Assembly (NCBI GenBank): GCA_035772405.1
Contig: JAYKKM010000453.1
Span: forward strand, 41,684 to 105,683
Reading direction: 5' to 3'
Source: Chrysogorgia sp. JL179-B06
Taxonomy: Eukaryota; Cnidaria; Anthozoa; Scleralcyonacea; Chrysogorgiidae
Length of the DNA stretch: 64,000 bases
The position numbers and the translations under genes are program-made. Below are positions 48,801 through 64,000 of the stretch, piece by piece; position 1 is the first letter of the stretch; each line of letters starts with the position of its first letter. The notes below the pieces were generated by a model that ran no database searches, was not told where the DNA came from, and saw only the letters and a program-made list of their open reading frames with translations.

Positions 48801-51800
48801 ACGAAGATAGCGACAACAAGGATGACGACGACAAAGATGATGACGAAGATAGCGACAACAAGGATGACGACGACAAAGATGATGACGAAGATAGCGACAA
48901 CAAGGATAACGACGACAAAGATGATGACGAAGATAGCGACAACAAGGATGACGACGACAAAGATGATGACGAAGATAGCGACAACGAGGATAACGACGAC
49001 AAAGATGATGACGAAGATAGCGACAACAAGGATGACGACGACAAAGATGATGACGAAGATAGCGACAACAAGGATGACGACGACAAAGATGATGACGAAG
49101 ATAGCGACAACAAGGATAACGACGACAAAGATGATGACGAAGATAGCGACAACAAGGATGACGACGACAAAGATGATGACGAAGATAGCGACAACAAGGA
49201 TAACGACGACAAAGATGATGACGAAGATAGCGACAACAAGGATGACGACGACAAAGATGATGACGAAGATAGCGACAACAAGGATGACGACGACAAAGAT
49301 GATGACGAAGATAGCGACAACAAGGATAACGACGACAAAGATGATGACGAAGATAGCGACAACAAGGATGACGACGACAAAGATGATGACGAAGATAGCG
49401 ACAACGAGGATAACGACGACAAAGATGATGACGAAGATAGCGACAACAAGGATGACGACGACAAAGATGATGACGAAGATAGCGACAACAAGGATGACGA
49501 CGACAAAGATGATGACGAAGATAGCGACAACAAGGATGACGACGACAAAGATGATGACGAAGATAGCGACAACAAGGATAACGACAACAAAGATGATGAC
49601 GAAGATAGCGACAACAAGGATGACGACGACAAAGATGATGACGAAGATAGCGACAACAAGGATGACGACGACAAAGATGATGACGAAGATAGCGACAACC
49701 AGGATAACGACGACAAAGATGATGACGAAGATAGCGACAACAAGGATGACGACGACAAAGATGATGACGAAGATAGCGACAACAAGGATGACGACGACAA
49801 AGATGATGACGAAGATAGCGACAACGAGGATAACGACGACAAAGATGATGACGAAGATAGCGACAACAAGGATAACGACGACAAAGATGATGACGAAGAT
49901 AGCGACAACAAGGATGACGACGACAAAGATGATGACGAAGATAGCGACAACAAGGATGACGACGACAAAGATGATGACGAAGATAGCGACAACAAGGATA
50001 ACGACGACAAAGATGATGACGAAGATAGCGACAACAAGGACGACGACGACAAAGATGATGACGAAGATAGCGACAACGAGGATAACGACGACAAAGATGA
50101 TGACGAAGATAGCGACAACAAGGATGACGACGACAAAGATGATGACGAAGATAGCGACAACAAGGATGATGACGACAAAGATGATGACGAAGATAGCGAC
50201 AACAAGGATGACGACGACAAAGATGATGACGAAGATACCGACAACGAGGATAACGACGACAAAGATGATGACGAAGATAGCGACAACAAGGATAACGACG
50301 ACAAAGATGATGACGAAGATAGCGACAACGAGGATAACGACGACAAAGATGATGACAAAGATAGCGACAACGAGGATAACGACGACAAAGATGATGACGA
50401 AGATAGCGACAACAAGGATGATGACGACAAAGATGATGACGAAGATAGCGACAACAAGGATGACGACGACAAAGATGATGACGAAGATACCGACAACGAG
50501 GATAACGACGACAAAGATGATGACGAAGATAGCGACAACAAGGATAACGACGACAAAGATGATGACGAAGATAGCGACAACGAGGATAACGACGACAAAG
50601 ATGATGACAAAGATAGCGACAACGAGGATAACGACGACAAAGATGATGACGAAGATAGCGACAACAAGGATGATGACGACAAAGATGATGACGAAGATAG
50701 CGACAACAAGGATAACGACGACAAAGATGATGACGAAGATACCGACAACGAGGATAACGACGACAAAGATGATGACAAAAATAGCGACAAGGATGACGAC
50801 GACAAAGATGATGACGAAAATAGCGACAACAAGGATGACGACGACAAAGATGATGACGAAGATAGCGACAACAAGGATGACGACAACAAAGATGATGACG
50901 AAGATAGCGACAAGGATGACGACGACAAAGATGATGACGACAATAGCGACAACAAGGATGACGACGACAAAGATGATGACGAAGATGCGACAACAAGGAT
51001 GACGACGACAAAGATGATCACGAAGATAGCGACAACAAGGATGACGACGACAAAGATGATGACGAAGATAGCGACAACAAGGATAACGACGACAAAGATG
51101 ATGACGAAGATAGCGACAACAAGGATGACGACGACAAAGATGATGACGAAGATAGGGACAACGAGGATAACGACGACAAAGATGATGACGAAGATAGCTA
51201 CAACAAGGATGACGACGACAAAGATGATGACGAAGATAGCGACAACAAGGATGACGACGACAAAGATGATGACGAAGATAGCGACAACGAGGATAACGAC
51301 GACAAAGATGATGACGAAGATAGCGACAACGAGGATAACGACGACAAAGATGATGACGAAGATAGCGACAACGAGGATAACGACGACAAAGATGATGACG
51401 AAGATAGCGACAACAAGGATGACGACGACAAAGATGATGACGAAGATAGCGACAACAAGGATAACGACGACAAAGATGATGACGAAGATAGCACAAGGAT
51501 AACGACGACAAAGATGATGACGAAGAAAGCGACAACAAGGATAACGACGACAAAGATGATGACGAAGATAGCGACAACGAGGATAACGACGACAAAGATG
51601 ATGACGAAGATAGCGACAACGAGGATAACGATGACAAAGATGATGACGAAGATAGCGACAACGAGGATAACGATGACAAAGATGATGACGAAGATAGCGA
51701 CAACGAGGATAACGACGACAAAGATGATGACGAAGATAGCGACAACAAGGATGACGACGACAAAGATGATGACGAAGATAGCGACAACCAGGATAACGAC

Positions 51801-52559
51801 GACAAAGATGATGACGAAGATAGCGACAAGGATAACGACGACAAAGATGATGACGAAGATAGCGACAACAAGGATAACGACGACAAAGATGATGACGAAG
51901 ATAGCGACAACAAGGATGACGACGACAAAGATGATGACGAAGATAGCGACAACAAGGATGACGACGACAAAGATGATGACGAAGATAGCGACAACGAGGA
52001 TGACGACGACAAAGATGATGACGAAGATAGCGACAACGAGGATGACGACGACAAAGATGATGACGAAGATAGCGACAACAAGGATGACGACGACAAAGAT
52101 GATGACGAAGATAGTGACAACAAGGATAACGACGACAAAGATGATGACGAAGATAGCGACAACAAGGATAACGACGACAAAGATGATGACGAAGATAGCG
52201 ACAACGAGGATAACGACGACAAAGATGATGACGAAGATAGCGACAACAAGGATAACGACGACAAAGATGATGACGAAGATAGCGACAACGAGGATAACGA
52301 CGACAAAGATGATGACGAAGATAGCGACAACGAGGATAACGACGACAAAGATGATGACGAAGATAGCGACAACAAGGATGATGACGACAAAGATGATGAC
52401 GAAGATAGCGACAACAAGGATGACGACGACAAAGATGATGACGAAGATAGCGACAACGAGGATAACGACGACAAAGATGATGACGAAGATAGCGACAAGG
52501 ATGACGACGACAAAGATGATGACGAAGATAGCGACAACAAGGATGACGACGACAAAGAT

Positions 52560-54320
52560 GATGACGAAGATAGCGACAACAAGGATGACAACGACAAAGA
52601 TGATGACGAAGATAGCGACAACAAGGATGACGACGACAAAGATGATGACGAAGATAGCGACAACAAGGATGACGACGACAAAGATGATGACGAAGATAGC
52701 GACAACAAGGATGATGACGACAAAGATGATGACGAAGATAGCGACAACAAGGATGACGACGACAAAGATGATGACGAAGATAGCGACAACGAGGATAACG
52801 ACGACAAAGATGATGACGAAGATAGCGACAAGGATGACGACGACAAAGATAATGACGAAGATAGCGACAACAAGGATGACGACGACAAAGATGATGACGA
52901 AGATAGCGACAACAAGGATGACGACGACAAAGATGATGACGAAGATAGCGACAACAAGGATAACGACGACAAAGATGATGACGAAGATAGCGATAAGGAT
53001 GACGACGACAAAGATGATGACGAAGATAGCGACAACGAGGATAATGACGACAAAGATGATGACGAAGATAGCGACAACGAGGATAACGACGACAAAGATG
53101 ATGACGAAGATAGCGACAAGGATGACGACGACAAAGATGATGACGAAGATAGCGACAACAAGGATGACGACGACAAAGATGATGACGAAGATAGCGACAA
53201 CAAGGATGACGACGACAAAGATGATGACGAAGATAGCGACAACAAGGATGACGACGACAAAGATGATGACGAAGATAGCGACAACGAGGATGACGACGAC
53301 AAAGATGATGACGAAGATAGCGACAACGAGGATGACGACGACAAAGATGATGACGAAGATAGCGACAACAAGGATGACGACGACAAAGATGATGACGAAG
53401 ATAGCGACAACAAGGATAACGACGACAAAGATGATGACGAAGATAGCGACAACGAGGATGACGACGACAAAGATGATGACGAAGATAGCGACAACAAGGA
53501 TAACGACGACAAAGATGATGACGAAGATAGCGACAACGAGGATGACGACGACAAAGATGATGACGAAGATAGCGACAACGAGGATGACGACGACAAAGAT
53601 GATGACGAAGATAGCGACAACAAGGATGACGACGACAAAGATGATGACGAAGATAGCGACAACAAGGATAACGACGACAAAGATGATGACGAAGATAGCG
53701 ACAACAAGGATGACGACGACAAAGATGATGACGAAGATAGCGACAACAAGTATGACGACGACAAAGATGATGACGAAGATAGCGACAACAAGGATGACGA
53801 CGACAAAGATGATGACGAAGATAGCGACAACAAGGATGACGACGACAAAGATGATGACAAAAATAGCGACAAGGATGACGACGACAAAGATGATGACGAA
53901 AATAGCGACAACAAGGATGACGACGACAAAGATGATGAGGAAGATAGCGACAACAAGGATGACGACGACAAAGATGATGACGAAGATAGCGACAAGGATG
54001 ACGACGACAAAGATGATGACGACAATAGCGACAACAAGGATGACGACGACAAACATGATGACGAAGATGCGACAACAAGGATGACGACGACAAAGATCAT
54101 GACGAAGATAGCGACAACAAGGATGACGACGACAAAGATGATGACGAAGATAGCGACAACAAGGATAACGACGACAAAGATGATGACGAAGATAGCGACA
54201 ACAAGGATGACGACGACAAAGATGATGACGAAGATAGCGACAACGAGGATAACGACGACAAAGATGATGACGAAGATAGCGACAACAAGGATAACGACGA
54301 CAAAGATGATGACGAAGATG
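52560..54320. repeat. Higher-order duplication inside the satellite, copy B
   Basis: Partner of 40.9-42.3 kb. Its part at 52,851-52,994 (AAAGATAATGACG and AGCGATAAGG) instead matches 37,528-37,671 at offset 15,323, so this block is a mosaic of at least two source regions. Confidence 0.65.
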
Positions 54321-57300
54321 CGACAACAAGGATGACGACGACAAAGATGATGACGAAAATAGCGACAACAAGGATGACGACGACAAAGATGATGACGAAG
54401 ATAGCGACAACAAGGATGACGACGACAAAGATGATGACGAAGATAGCGACAACGAGGATAACGACGACAAAGATGATGACGAAGATAGCGACAACAAGGA
54501 TGACGACGACAAAGATGATGACGAAGATAGCGACAACAAGGATGACGACGACAAAGATGATGACGAAGATAGCGACAACAAGGATGACGACGACAAAGAT
54601 GATGACGAAGATAGCGACAACGAGGATAACGACGACAAAGATGATGACGAAGATAGCGACAACAAGGATGATGACGACAAAGATGATGACGAAGATAGCG
54701 ACAACAAGGATGACGATGACAAAGATGATGACGAAAATAGCGACAACAAGGATGACGACGACAAAGATGATGACGAAGATAGCGACAACAAGGATGACGA
54801 CGACAAAGATGATGACGAAGATAGCGACAACAAGGATGACGACGACAAAGATGATGACGACAATAGCGACAACAAGGATGACGACGACAAAGATGATGAC
54901 GAAGATGCGACAACAAGGATGACGACGACAAAGATGATGACGAAGATAGCGACAACAAGGATGACGACGACAAAGATGATGACGAAGATAGCGACAACAA
55001 GGATGACGACGACAAAGATGATGACGAAGATAGCGACAACAAGGATGACGACGACAAAGATGATGACGAAGATAGCGACAACGAGGATAACGACGACAAA
55101 GATGATGACGAAGATGCGACAACAAGGATGACGACGACAAAGATGATGACGAAGATAGCGACAACAAGGATGACGACGACAAAGATGATGACGAAGATAG
55201 CGACAACAAGGATAACGACGACAAAGATGATGACGAAGATAGCGACAACAAGGATGACGACGACAAAGATGATGACGAAGATAGCGACAACGAGGATAAC
55301 GACGACAAAGATGATGACGAAGATAGCGACAACAAGGATAACGACGACAAAGATGATGACGAAGATAGCGACAACAAGGATGACGACGACAAAGATGATG
55401 ACGAAAATAGCGACAACAAGGATGACGACGACAAAGATGATGACGAAGGTAGCGACAACAAGGATGACGACGACAAAGATGATGACGAAGATAGCGACAA
55501 CGAGGATAACGACGACAAAGATGATGACGAAGATAGCGACAACAAGGATGACGACGACAAAGATGATGACGAAGATAGCGACAACAAGGATGACGACGAC
55601 AAAGATGATGACGAAGATAGCGACAACAAGGATGACGACGACAAAGATGATGACGAAGATAGCGACAACGAGGATAACGACGACAAAGATGATGACGAAG
55701 ATAGCGACAACAAGGATGATGACGACAAAGATGATGACGAAGATAGCGACAACAAGGATGACGATGACAAAGATGATGACGAAAATAGCGACAACAAGGA
55801 TGACGACGACAAAGATGATGACGAAGATAGCGACAACAAGGATGACGACGACAAAGATGATGACGAAGATAGCGACAACAAGGATGACGACGACAAAGAT
55901 GATGACGACAATAGCGACAACAAGGATGACGACGACAAAGATGATGACGAAGATGCGACAACAAGGATGACGACGACAAAGATGATGACGAAGATAGCGA
56001 CAAGGATGACGACGACAAAGATGATGACGACAATAGCGACAACAAGGATGACGACGACAAAGATGATGACGAAGATGCGACAACAAGGATGACGACGACA
56101 AAGATGATGACGAAGATAGCGACAACAAGGATGACGACGACAAAGATGATGACGAAGATAGCGACAACAAGGATAACGACGACAAAGATGATGAGGAAGA
56201 TAGCGACAACAAGGATGACGACGACAAAGATGATGACGAAGATAGCGACAACGAGGATGACGACGACAAAGATGATGACGAAGATAGCGACAACAAGGAT
56301 GACGACGACAAAGATGATGACAAAAATAGCGACAAGGATGACGACGACAAAGATGATGACGAAAATAGCGACAACAAGGATGACGACGACAAAGATGATG
56401 ACGAAGATAGCGACAACAAGGATGACGACGACAAAGATGATGACGAAGATAGCGACAAGGATGACGACGACAAAGATGATGACGAAGATAGCGACAACAA
56501 GGATGACGACGACAAAGATGATGACGAAGATGCGACAACAAGGATGACGACGACAAAGATGATGACGAAGATAGCGACAACAAGGATGACGACGACAAAG
56601 ATGATGACGAAGATAGCGACAACAAGGATAACGACGACAAAGATGATGACGAAGATAGCGACAACAAGGATGACGACGACAAAGATGATGACGAAGATAG
56701 GGACAACGAGGATAACGACGACAAAGATGATGACGAAGATAGCGACAACAAGGATGACGACGACAAAGATGATGACGAAGATAGCGACAACAAGGATGAC
56801 GACGACAAAGATGATGACGAAGATAGCGACAACGAGGATAACGACGACAAAGATGATGACGAAGATAGCGACAACGAGGATAACGACGACAAAGATGATG
56901 ACGAAGATAGCGACAACGAGGATAACGACGACAAAGATGATGACGAAGATAGCGACAACAAGGATGACGACGACAAAGATGATGACGAAGATAGCGACAA
57001 CAAGGATAACGACGACAAAGATGATGACGAAGATAGCGACAACAAGGATGACGACGACAAAGATGATGACGAAGATAGCGACAACAAGGATAACGACGAC
57101 AAAGATGATGACGAAGATAGCGACAACGAGGATAACGACGACAAAGATGATGACGAAGATAGCGACAACGAGGATAACGACGACAAAGATGATGACGAAG
57201 ATAGCGACAACGAGGATAACGACGACAAAGATGATGACGAAGATAGCGACAACAAGGATAACGACGACAAAGATGATGACGAAGATAGCGACAACAAGGA

Positions 57301-60300
57301 TGACGACGACAAAGATGATGACGAAGATAGCGACAACAAGGATAACGACGACAAAGATGATGACGAAGATAGCGACAACAAGGATGACGACGACAAAGAT
57401 GATGACGAAGATAGCGACAACGAGGATGACGACGACAAAGATGATGACGAAGATAGCGACAACAAGGATGACGACGACAAAGATGATGACGAAGATAGCG
57501 ACAACAAGGATGACGACGACAAAGATGATGACGAAGATAGCGACAACAAGGATGACGACGACAAAGATGATGACGAAGATAGCGACAACAAGGATAACGA
57601 CGACAAAGATGATGACGAAGATAGCGACAACAAGGATAACGACGACAAAGATGATGACGAAGATAGCGACAACGAGGATGACGACGACAAAGATGATGAC
57701 GAAGATAGCGACAACAAGGATGACGACGACAAAGATGATGACGAAGATAGCGACAACAAGGATGACGACGACAAAGATGATGACGAAGATAGCGACAACA
57801 AGGATGACGACGACAAAGATGATGACGAAGATAGCGACAACAAGGATGACGACGACAAAGATGATGACGAAGATAGCGACAACAAGGATGACGACGACAA
57901 AGATGATGACGAAGATAGCGACAACAAGGATGACGACGACAAAGATGATGACGAAGATAGCGACAACAAGGATGACGACGACAAAGATGATGACGAAGAT
58001 AGCGACAACAAGGATGACGACGACAAAGATGATGACGAAGATAGCGACAACAAGGATGACGACGACAAAGATGATGACGAAGATAGCGACAACAAGGATG
58101 ACGACGACAAAGATGATGACGAAGATAGCGACAACAAGGATGACGACGACAAAGATGATGACGAAGATAGCGACAACAAGGATGACGACGACAAAGATGA
58201 TGACGAAGATAGCGACAACAAGGATGACGACGACAAAGATGATGACGAAGATAGCGACAACAAGGATGACGACGACAAAGATGATGACGAAGATAGCGAC
58301 AACAAGGATGACGACGACAAAGATGATGACGAAGATAGCGACAACAAGGATGACGACGACAAAGATGATGACGAAGATAGCGACAACAAGGATGACGACG
58401 ACAAAGATGATGACGAAGATAGCGACAACAAGGATAACGACGACAAAGATGATGACGAAGATAGCGACAACAAGGATAACGACGACAAAGATGATGACGA
58501 AGATAGCGACAACAAGGATGACGACGACAAAGATGATGACGAAGATAGCGACAACAAGGATGACGACGACAAAGATGATGACGAAGATAGCGACAACAAG
58601 GATGACGACGACAAAGATGATGACGAAGATAGCGACAACAAGGATGACGACGACAAAGATGATGACGAAGATAGCGACAACAAGGATGACGACGACAAAG
58701 ATGATGACGAAGATAGCGACAACAAGGATGACGACGACAAAGATGATGACGAAGATAGCGACAACAAGGATGACGACGACAAAGATGATGACGAAGATAG
58801 CGACAACAAGGATGACGACGACAAAGATGATGACGAAGATAGCGACAACGAGGATGACGACGACAAAGATGATGACGAAGATAGCGACAACAAGGATGAC
58901 GACGACAAAGATGATGACGAAGATAGCGACAACAAGGATGACGACGACAAAGATGATGACGAAGATAGCGACAACAAGGATGACGACGACAAAGATGATG
59001 ACGAAGATAGCGACAACAAGGATGACGACGACAAAGATGATGACGAAGATAGCGACAAGGATGACGACGACAAAGATGATGACGAAGATAGCGACAACAA
59101 GGATGACGACGACAAAGATGATGACGAAGATAGCGACAACAAGGATGACGACGACAAAGATGATGACGAAGATAGCGACAACAAGGATGACGACGACAAA
59201 GATGATGACGAAGATAGCGACAACAAGGATGACGACGACAAAGATGATGACGAAGATAGCGACAACAAGGATGACGACGACAAAGATGATGACGAAGATA
59301 GCGACAACAAGGATGACGACGACAAAGATGATGACGAAGATAGCGACAACAAGGATGACGACGACAAAGATGATGACGAAGATAGCGACAACAAGGATGA
59401 CGACGACAAAGATGATGACGAAGATAGCGACAACAAGGATGACGACGACAAAGATGATGACGAAGATAGCGACAACAAGGATGACGACGACAAAGATGAT
59501 GACGAAGATAGCGACAACAAGGATGACGACGACAAAGATGATGACGAAGATAGCGACAACAAGGATGACGACGACAAAGATGATGACGAAGATAGCGACA
59601 ACAAGGATGACGACGACAAAGATGATGACGAAGATAGCGACAACAAGGATAACGACGACAAAGATGATGACGAAGATAGCGACAACAAGGATGACGACGA
59701 CAAAGATGATGACGAAGATAGCGACAACAAGGATGACGACGACAAAGATGATGACGAAGATAGCGACAACAAGGATGACGACGACAAAGATGATGACGAA
59801 GATAGCGACAACAAGGATGACGACGACAAAGATGATGACGAAGATAGCGACAACAAGGATGACGACGACAAAGATGATGACGAAGATAGCGACAACAAGG
59901 ATGACGACGACAAAGATGATGACGAAGATAGCGACAACAAGGATGACGACGACAAAGATGATGACGAAGATAGCGACAACAAGGATGACGACGACAAAGA
60001 TGATGACGAAGATAGCGACAACAAGGATGACGACGACAAAGATGATGACGAAGATAGCGACAACAAGGATGACGACGACAAAGATGATGACGAAGATAGC
60101 GACAACAAGGATGACGACGACAAAGATGATGACGAAGATAGCGACAAACAAGGATGACGACGACAAAGATGATGACGAAGATAGCGACAACAAGGATGAC
60201 GACGACAAAGATGATGACGAAGATAGCGACAACAAGGATGACGACGACAAAGATGATGACGAAGATAGCGACAACAAGGATAACGACGACAAAGATGATG

Positions 60301-63300
60301 ACGAAGATAGCGACAACAAGGATGACGACGACAAAGATGATGACGAAGATAGCGACAACAAGGATGACGACGACAAAGATGATGACGAAGATAGCGACAA
60401 CAAGGATGACGACGACAAAGATGATGACGAAGATAGCGACAACAAGGATGACGACGACAAAGATGATGACGAAGATAGCGACAACAAGGATGACGACGAC
60501 AAAGATGATGACGAAGATAGCGACAACAAGGATGACGACGACAAAGATGATGACGAAGATAGCGACAACAAGGATGACGACGACAAAGATGATGACGAAG
60601 ATAGCGACAACAAGGATGACGACGACAAAGATGATGACGAAGATAGCGACAACAAGGATGACGACGACAAAGATGATGACGAAGATAGCGACAACAAGGA
60701 TGACGACGACAAAGATGATGACGAAGATAGCGACAACAAGGATGACGACGACAAAGATGATGACGAAGATAGCGACAACAAGGATGACGACGACAAAGAT
60801 GATGACGAAGATAGCGACAACAAGGATGACGACGACAAAGATGATGACGAAGATAGCGACAACAAGGATGACGACGACAAAGATGATGACGAAGATAGCG
60901 ACAACAAGGATGACGACGACAAAGATGATGACGAAGATAGCGACAACAAGGATAACGACGACAAAGATGATGACGAAGATAGCGACAACAAGGATGACGA
61001 CGACAAAGATGATGACGAAGATAGCGACAACAAGGATGACGACGACAAAGATGATGACGAAGATAGCGACAACAAGGATGACGACGACAAAGATGATGAC
61101 GAAGATAGCGACAACAAGGATGACGACGACAAAGATGATGACGAAGATAGCGACAACAAGGATGACGACGACAAAGATGATGACGAAGATAGCGACAACA
61201 AGGATGACGACGACAAAGATGATGACGAAGATAGCGACAACAAGGATGACACGACAAAGATGATGACGAAGATAGCGACAACAAGGATGACGACGACAAA
61301 GATGATGACGAAGATAGCGACAACAAGGATGACGACGACAAAGATGATGACGAAGATAGCGACAACAAGGATGACGACGACAAAGATGATGACGAAGATA
61401 GCGACAACAAGGATGACGACGACAAAGATGATGACGAAGATAGCGACAACAAGGATGACGACGACAAAGATGATGACGAAGATAGCGACAACAAGGATGA
61501 CGACGACAAAGATGATGACGAAGATAGCGACAACAAGGATGACGACGACAAAGATGATGACGAAGATAGCGACAACAAGGATGACGACGACAAAGATGAT
61601 GACGAAGATAGCGACAACAAGGATGACGACGACAAAGATGATGACGAAGATAGCGACAACAAGGATGACGACGACAAAGATGATGACGAAGATAGCGACA
61701 ACAAGGATGACGACGACAAAGATGATGACGAAGATAGCGACAACAAGGATGACGACGACAAAGATGATGACGAAGATAGCGACAACAAGGATGACGACGA
61801 CAAAGATGATGACGAAGATAGCGACAACAAGGATGACGACGACAAAGATGATGACGAAGATAGCGACAACAAGGATGACGACGACAAAGATGATGACGAA
61901 GATAGCGACAACGATGACGACGACAAAGATGATGACGAAGATAGCGACAACAAGGATGACGACGACAAAGATGATGACGAAGATAGCGACAACAAGGATG
62001 ACGACGACAAAGATGATGACGAAGATAGCGACAACAAGGATGACGACGACAAAGATGATGACGAAGATAGCGACAACAAGGATGACGACGACAAAGATGA
62101 TGACGAAGATAGCGACAACAAGGATGACGACGACAAAGATGATGACGAAGATAGCGACAACAAGGATGACGACGACAAAGATGATGACGAAGATAGCGAC
62201 AACAAGGATGACGACGACAAAGATGATGACGAAGATAGCGACAACAAGGATGACGACGACAAAGATGATGACGAAGATAGCGACAACAAGGATGACGACG
62301 ACAAAGATGATGACGAAGATAGCGACAACAAGGATGACGACGACAAAGATGATGACGAAGATAGCGACAACAAGGATGACGACGACAAAGATGATGACGA
62401 AGATAGCGACAACAAGGATGACGACGACAAAGATGATGACGAAGATAGCGACAACAAGGATGACGACGACAAAGATGATGACGAAGATAGCGACAACAAG
62501 GATGACGACGACAAAGATGATGACGAAGATAGCGACAACAAGGATGACGACGACAAAGATGATGACGAAGATAGCGACAACAAGGATGACGACGACAAAG
62601 ATGATGACGAAGATAGCGACAACAAGGATGACGACGACAAAGATGATGACGAAGATAGCGACAACAAGGATGACGACGACAAAGATGATGACGAAGATAG
62701 CGACAACAAGGATGACGACGACAAAGATGATGACGAAGATAGCGACAACAAGGATGACGACGACAAAGATGATGACGAAGATAGCGACAAGGATGACGAC
62801 GACAAAGATGATGACGAAGATAGCGACAACAAGGATGATGACGACAAAGATGATGACGAAGATGATGACGAAGATAGCGACAACGAGGATGACGACGACA
62901 AAGATGATGACGAAGATAGCGACAACTTGGATGACGACGACAACGATGATGACGAAGATAGCGACAACAAGGATCACGACGACAAAGATGATGACGAAGA
63001 TAGCGACAACAAGGATGACGACGACAAAGATGATGACGAAGATAGCGACAACGAGGATGACGACGACAAAGATGACGAAGATAGCGACAACAAGGATGAC
63101 GACAAAGATGATGACGAAGATAGCGACAACAAGGATGACGACGACAAAGATGATGACGAAGATAGCGACAACAAGGATGACGACGACAAAGATGATGATG
63201 ACGAAGATAGCGACAACAAGGATGACGACGACAAAGATGATGACGAAGATAGCGACAACAAGGATGACGACGACAAAGATGATGACGAAGATAGCGACAA

Positions 63301-64000
63301 CAAGGATGACGACGACAAAGATGATGACGAAGATAGCGACAACAAGGATGACGACGACAAAGATGATGACGAAGATAGCGACAACAAGGATAACGACGAC
63401 AAAGATGATGACGAAGATAGCGACAACAAGGATGACGACGACAAAGATGATGACGAAGATAGCGACAACAAGGATGATACGACGACAAAGATGATGACGA
63501 AGATAGCGACAACAAGGATGACGACGACAAAGATGATGACGAAGATAGCGACAACGAGGATAACGACGACAAAGATGATGACAAAGATGATGACGAATAT
63601 AGCGACAACAAGGATGATGACGACGACAAAGATGATGACGAAGATGATAGCGACAACAAGGATGACGACGACAAAGATGATGACGAAGATAGCGACAACA
63701 AGGATGACGACGACAAAGATGATGACGAAGATAGCGACAACAAGGATAACGACGACAAAGATGATGACGAAGATAGCGACAACAAGGATGACGACGACAA
63801 AGATGATGACGAAGATAGCGACAACAAGGATAACGACGACAAAGATGATGACGAAGATAGCGACAACACGGATGACGACGACAAAGATGATGACGAAGAT
63901 AGCGACAACAAGGATGACGACGACAAAGATGATGACGAAGATAGCGACAACAAGGATAACGACGACAAAGATGATGACGAAGATAGCGACAACAAGGATG

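Larger units (their letters stand above)
27607..64000. repeat. 42-bp satellite array, ~36.4 kb, ~865 units, running off the window
   Basis: The unit is 14 triplets, mostly GAC, GAT, GAA, AAC, AAG and AAA with one AGC. Frequent variants differ at AAG/GAG plus GAT-GAC/GAT-AAC, or lack one AAC triplet (giving 39-bp or shorter units). It is very purine-rich on the plus strand, with few T. Five of six frames lack stops in the consensus unit, which creates open frames thousands of codons long on both strands. Frame-breaking indels recur inside copied blocks, so no one frame is kept, which argues against coding. Homogeneity varies: diverged 27.6-42.1 kb, nearly uniform 42.3-46.6 kb, disordered 46.6-48.8 kb, diverged 48.8-57.4 kb, nearly uniform 57.4-62.8 kb. 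Confidence 0.9.

Noticed and set aside
27516..64000. Very long open reading frames in the satellite on both strands, up to >7,000 codons
   Set aside because: The 42-bp unit lacks stops in five frames, so they are expected by chance; frames are repeatedly broken by shared indels, and several frames overlap.

Overview
The first ~25 kb is an AT-rich, mostly intronless gene cluster carrying the full core of a Maverick/Polinton (adintovirus-like) element of an animal: a retrovirus-type integrase (4806-5720), a penton-like minor capsid protein (5717-6676), a double-jelly-roll major capsid protein (7677-9008), an adenain-type cysteine protease (10377-10988), a genome-packaging ATPase (11432-12109) and a protein-primed family B DNA polymerase (12111-16151). 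The remaining ~38 kb looks like host or flanking DNA, dominated by one satellite array. The host is a metazoan; short ~70-bp introns and TATA/initiator promoters would suit an invertebrate, but the species cannot be told from the sequence.

Layout. (1) 1-3805: left accessory arm with small lineage-specific genes in duplicated families and a Fic-domain gene. The first gene is cut by the window edge, so the element continues to the left. (2) 3907-10988: rightward replication and structural block, tightly packed with 1-22 base overlaps; many start codons sit directly behind an 8-10 base A run. (3) 11087-16314: leftward block with a small basic virion-type protein, the ATPase, PolB and a 56-residue protein with an N-myristoylation signal. 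(4) 16356-17516: three rightward genes including a SET-domain protein. (5) 17540-24462: right accessory arm, mostly single genes each with a TATA box about 30-45 bases before the ATG. It includes a Bcl-2-like protein, a long disordered protein whose N terminus resembles the histone H3 tail, and paralogues of left-arm genes. (6) 24463-25206: non-coding control region with three ~46-bp repeats and CCAAT/TATA boxes, followed by a four-exon gene (25207-25789) whose second and third exons were duplicated with their introns. (7) 25790-27580: non-coding, AT-rich, with a tandem duplication, a hairpin and a large fold-back repeat. (8) 27581-64000: a (TA)n tract, then ~36.4 kb of a 42-bp satellite running off the right edge.

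How it works together. Integrase, PolB, ATPase, protease and the two capsid proteins are enough to describe a self-replicating, virion-forming, integrating element. Three small Lys/Arg-rich proteins (7505, 11087 and 17232) share Gln-Lys/Arg-Gly-Gly sites that look like substrates of the element's own protease. The accessory arms appear devoted to host manipulation: Fic (protein modification), SET (lysine methylation), Bcl-2-like (apoptosis), an H3-tail mimic, a PPxY protein and a myristoylated protein. No inverted terminal repeat or target-site duplication could be found, because the left end is outside the window and the right end is not recognisable. The very long open frames inside the satellite are artefacts of its stop-free unit and are not annotated as genes.
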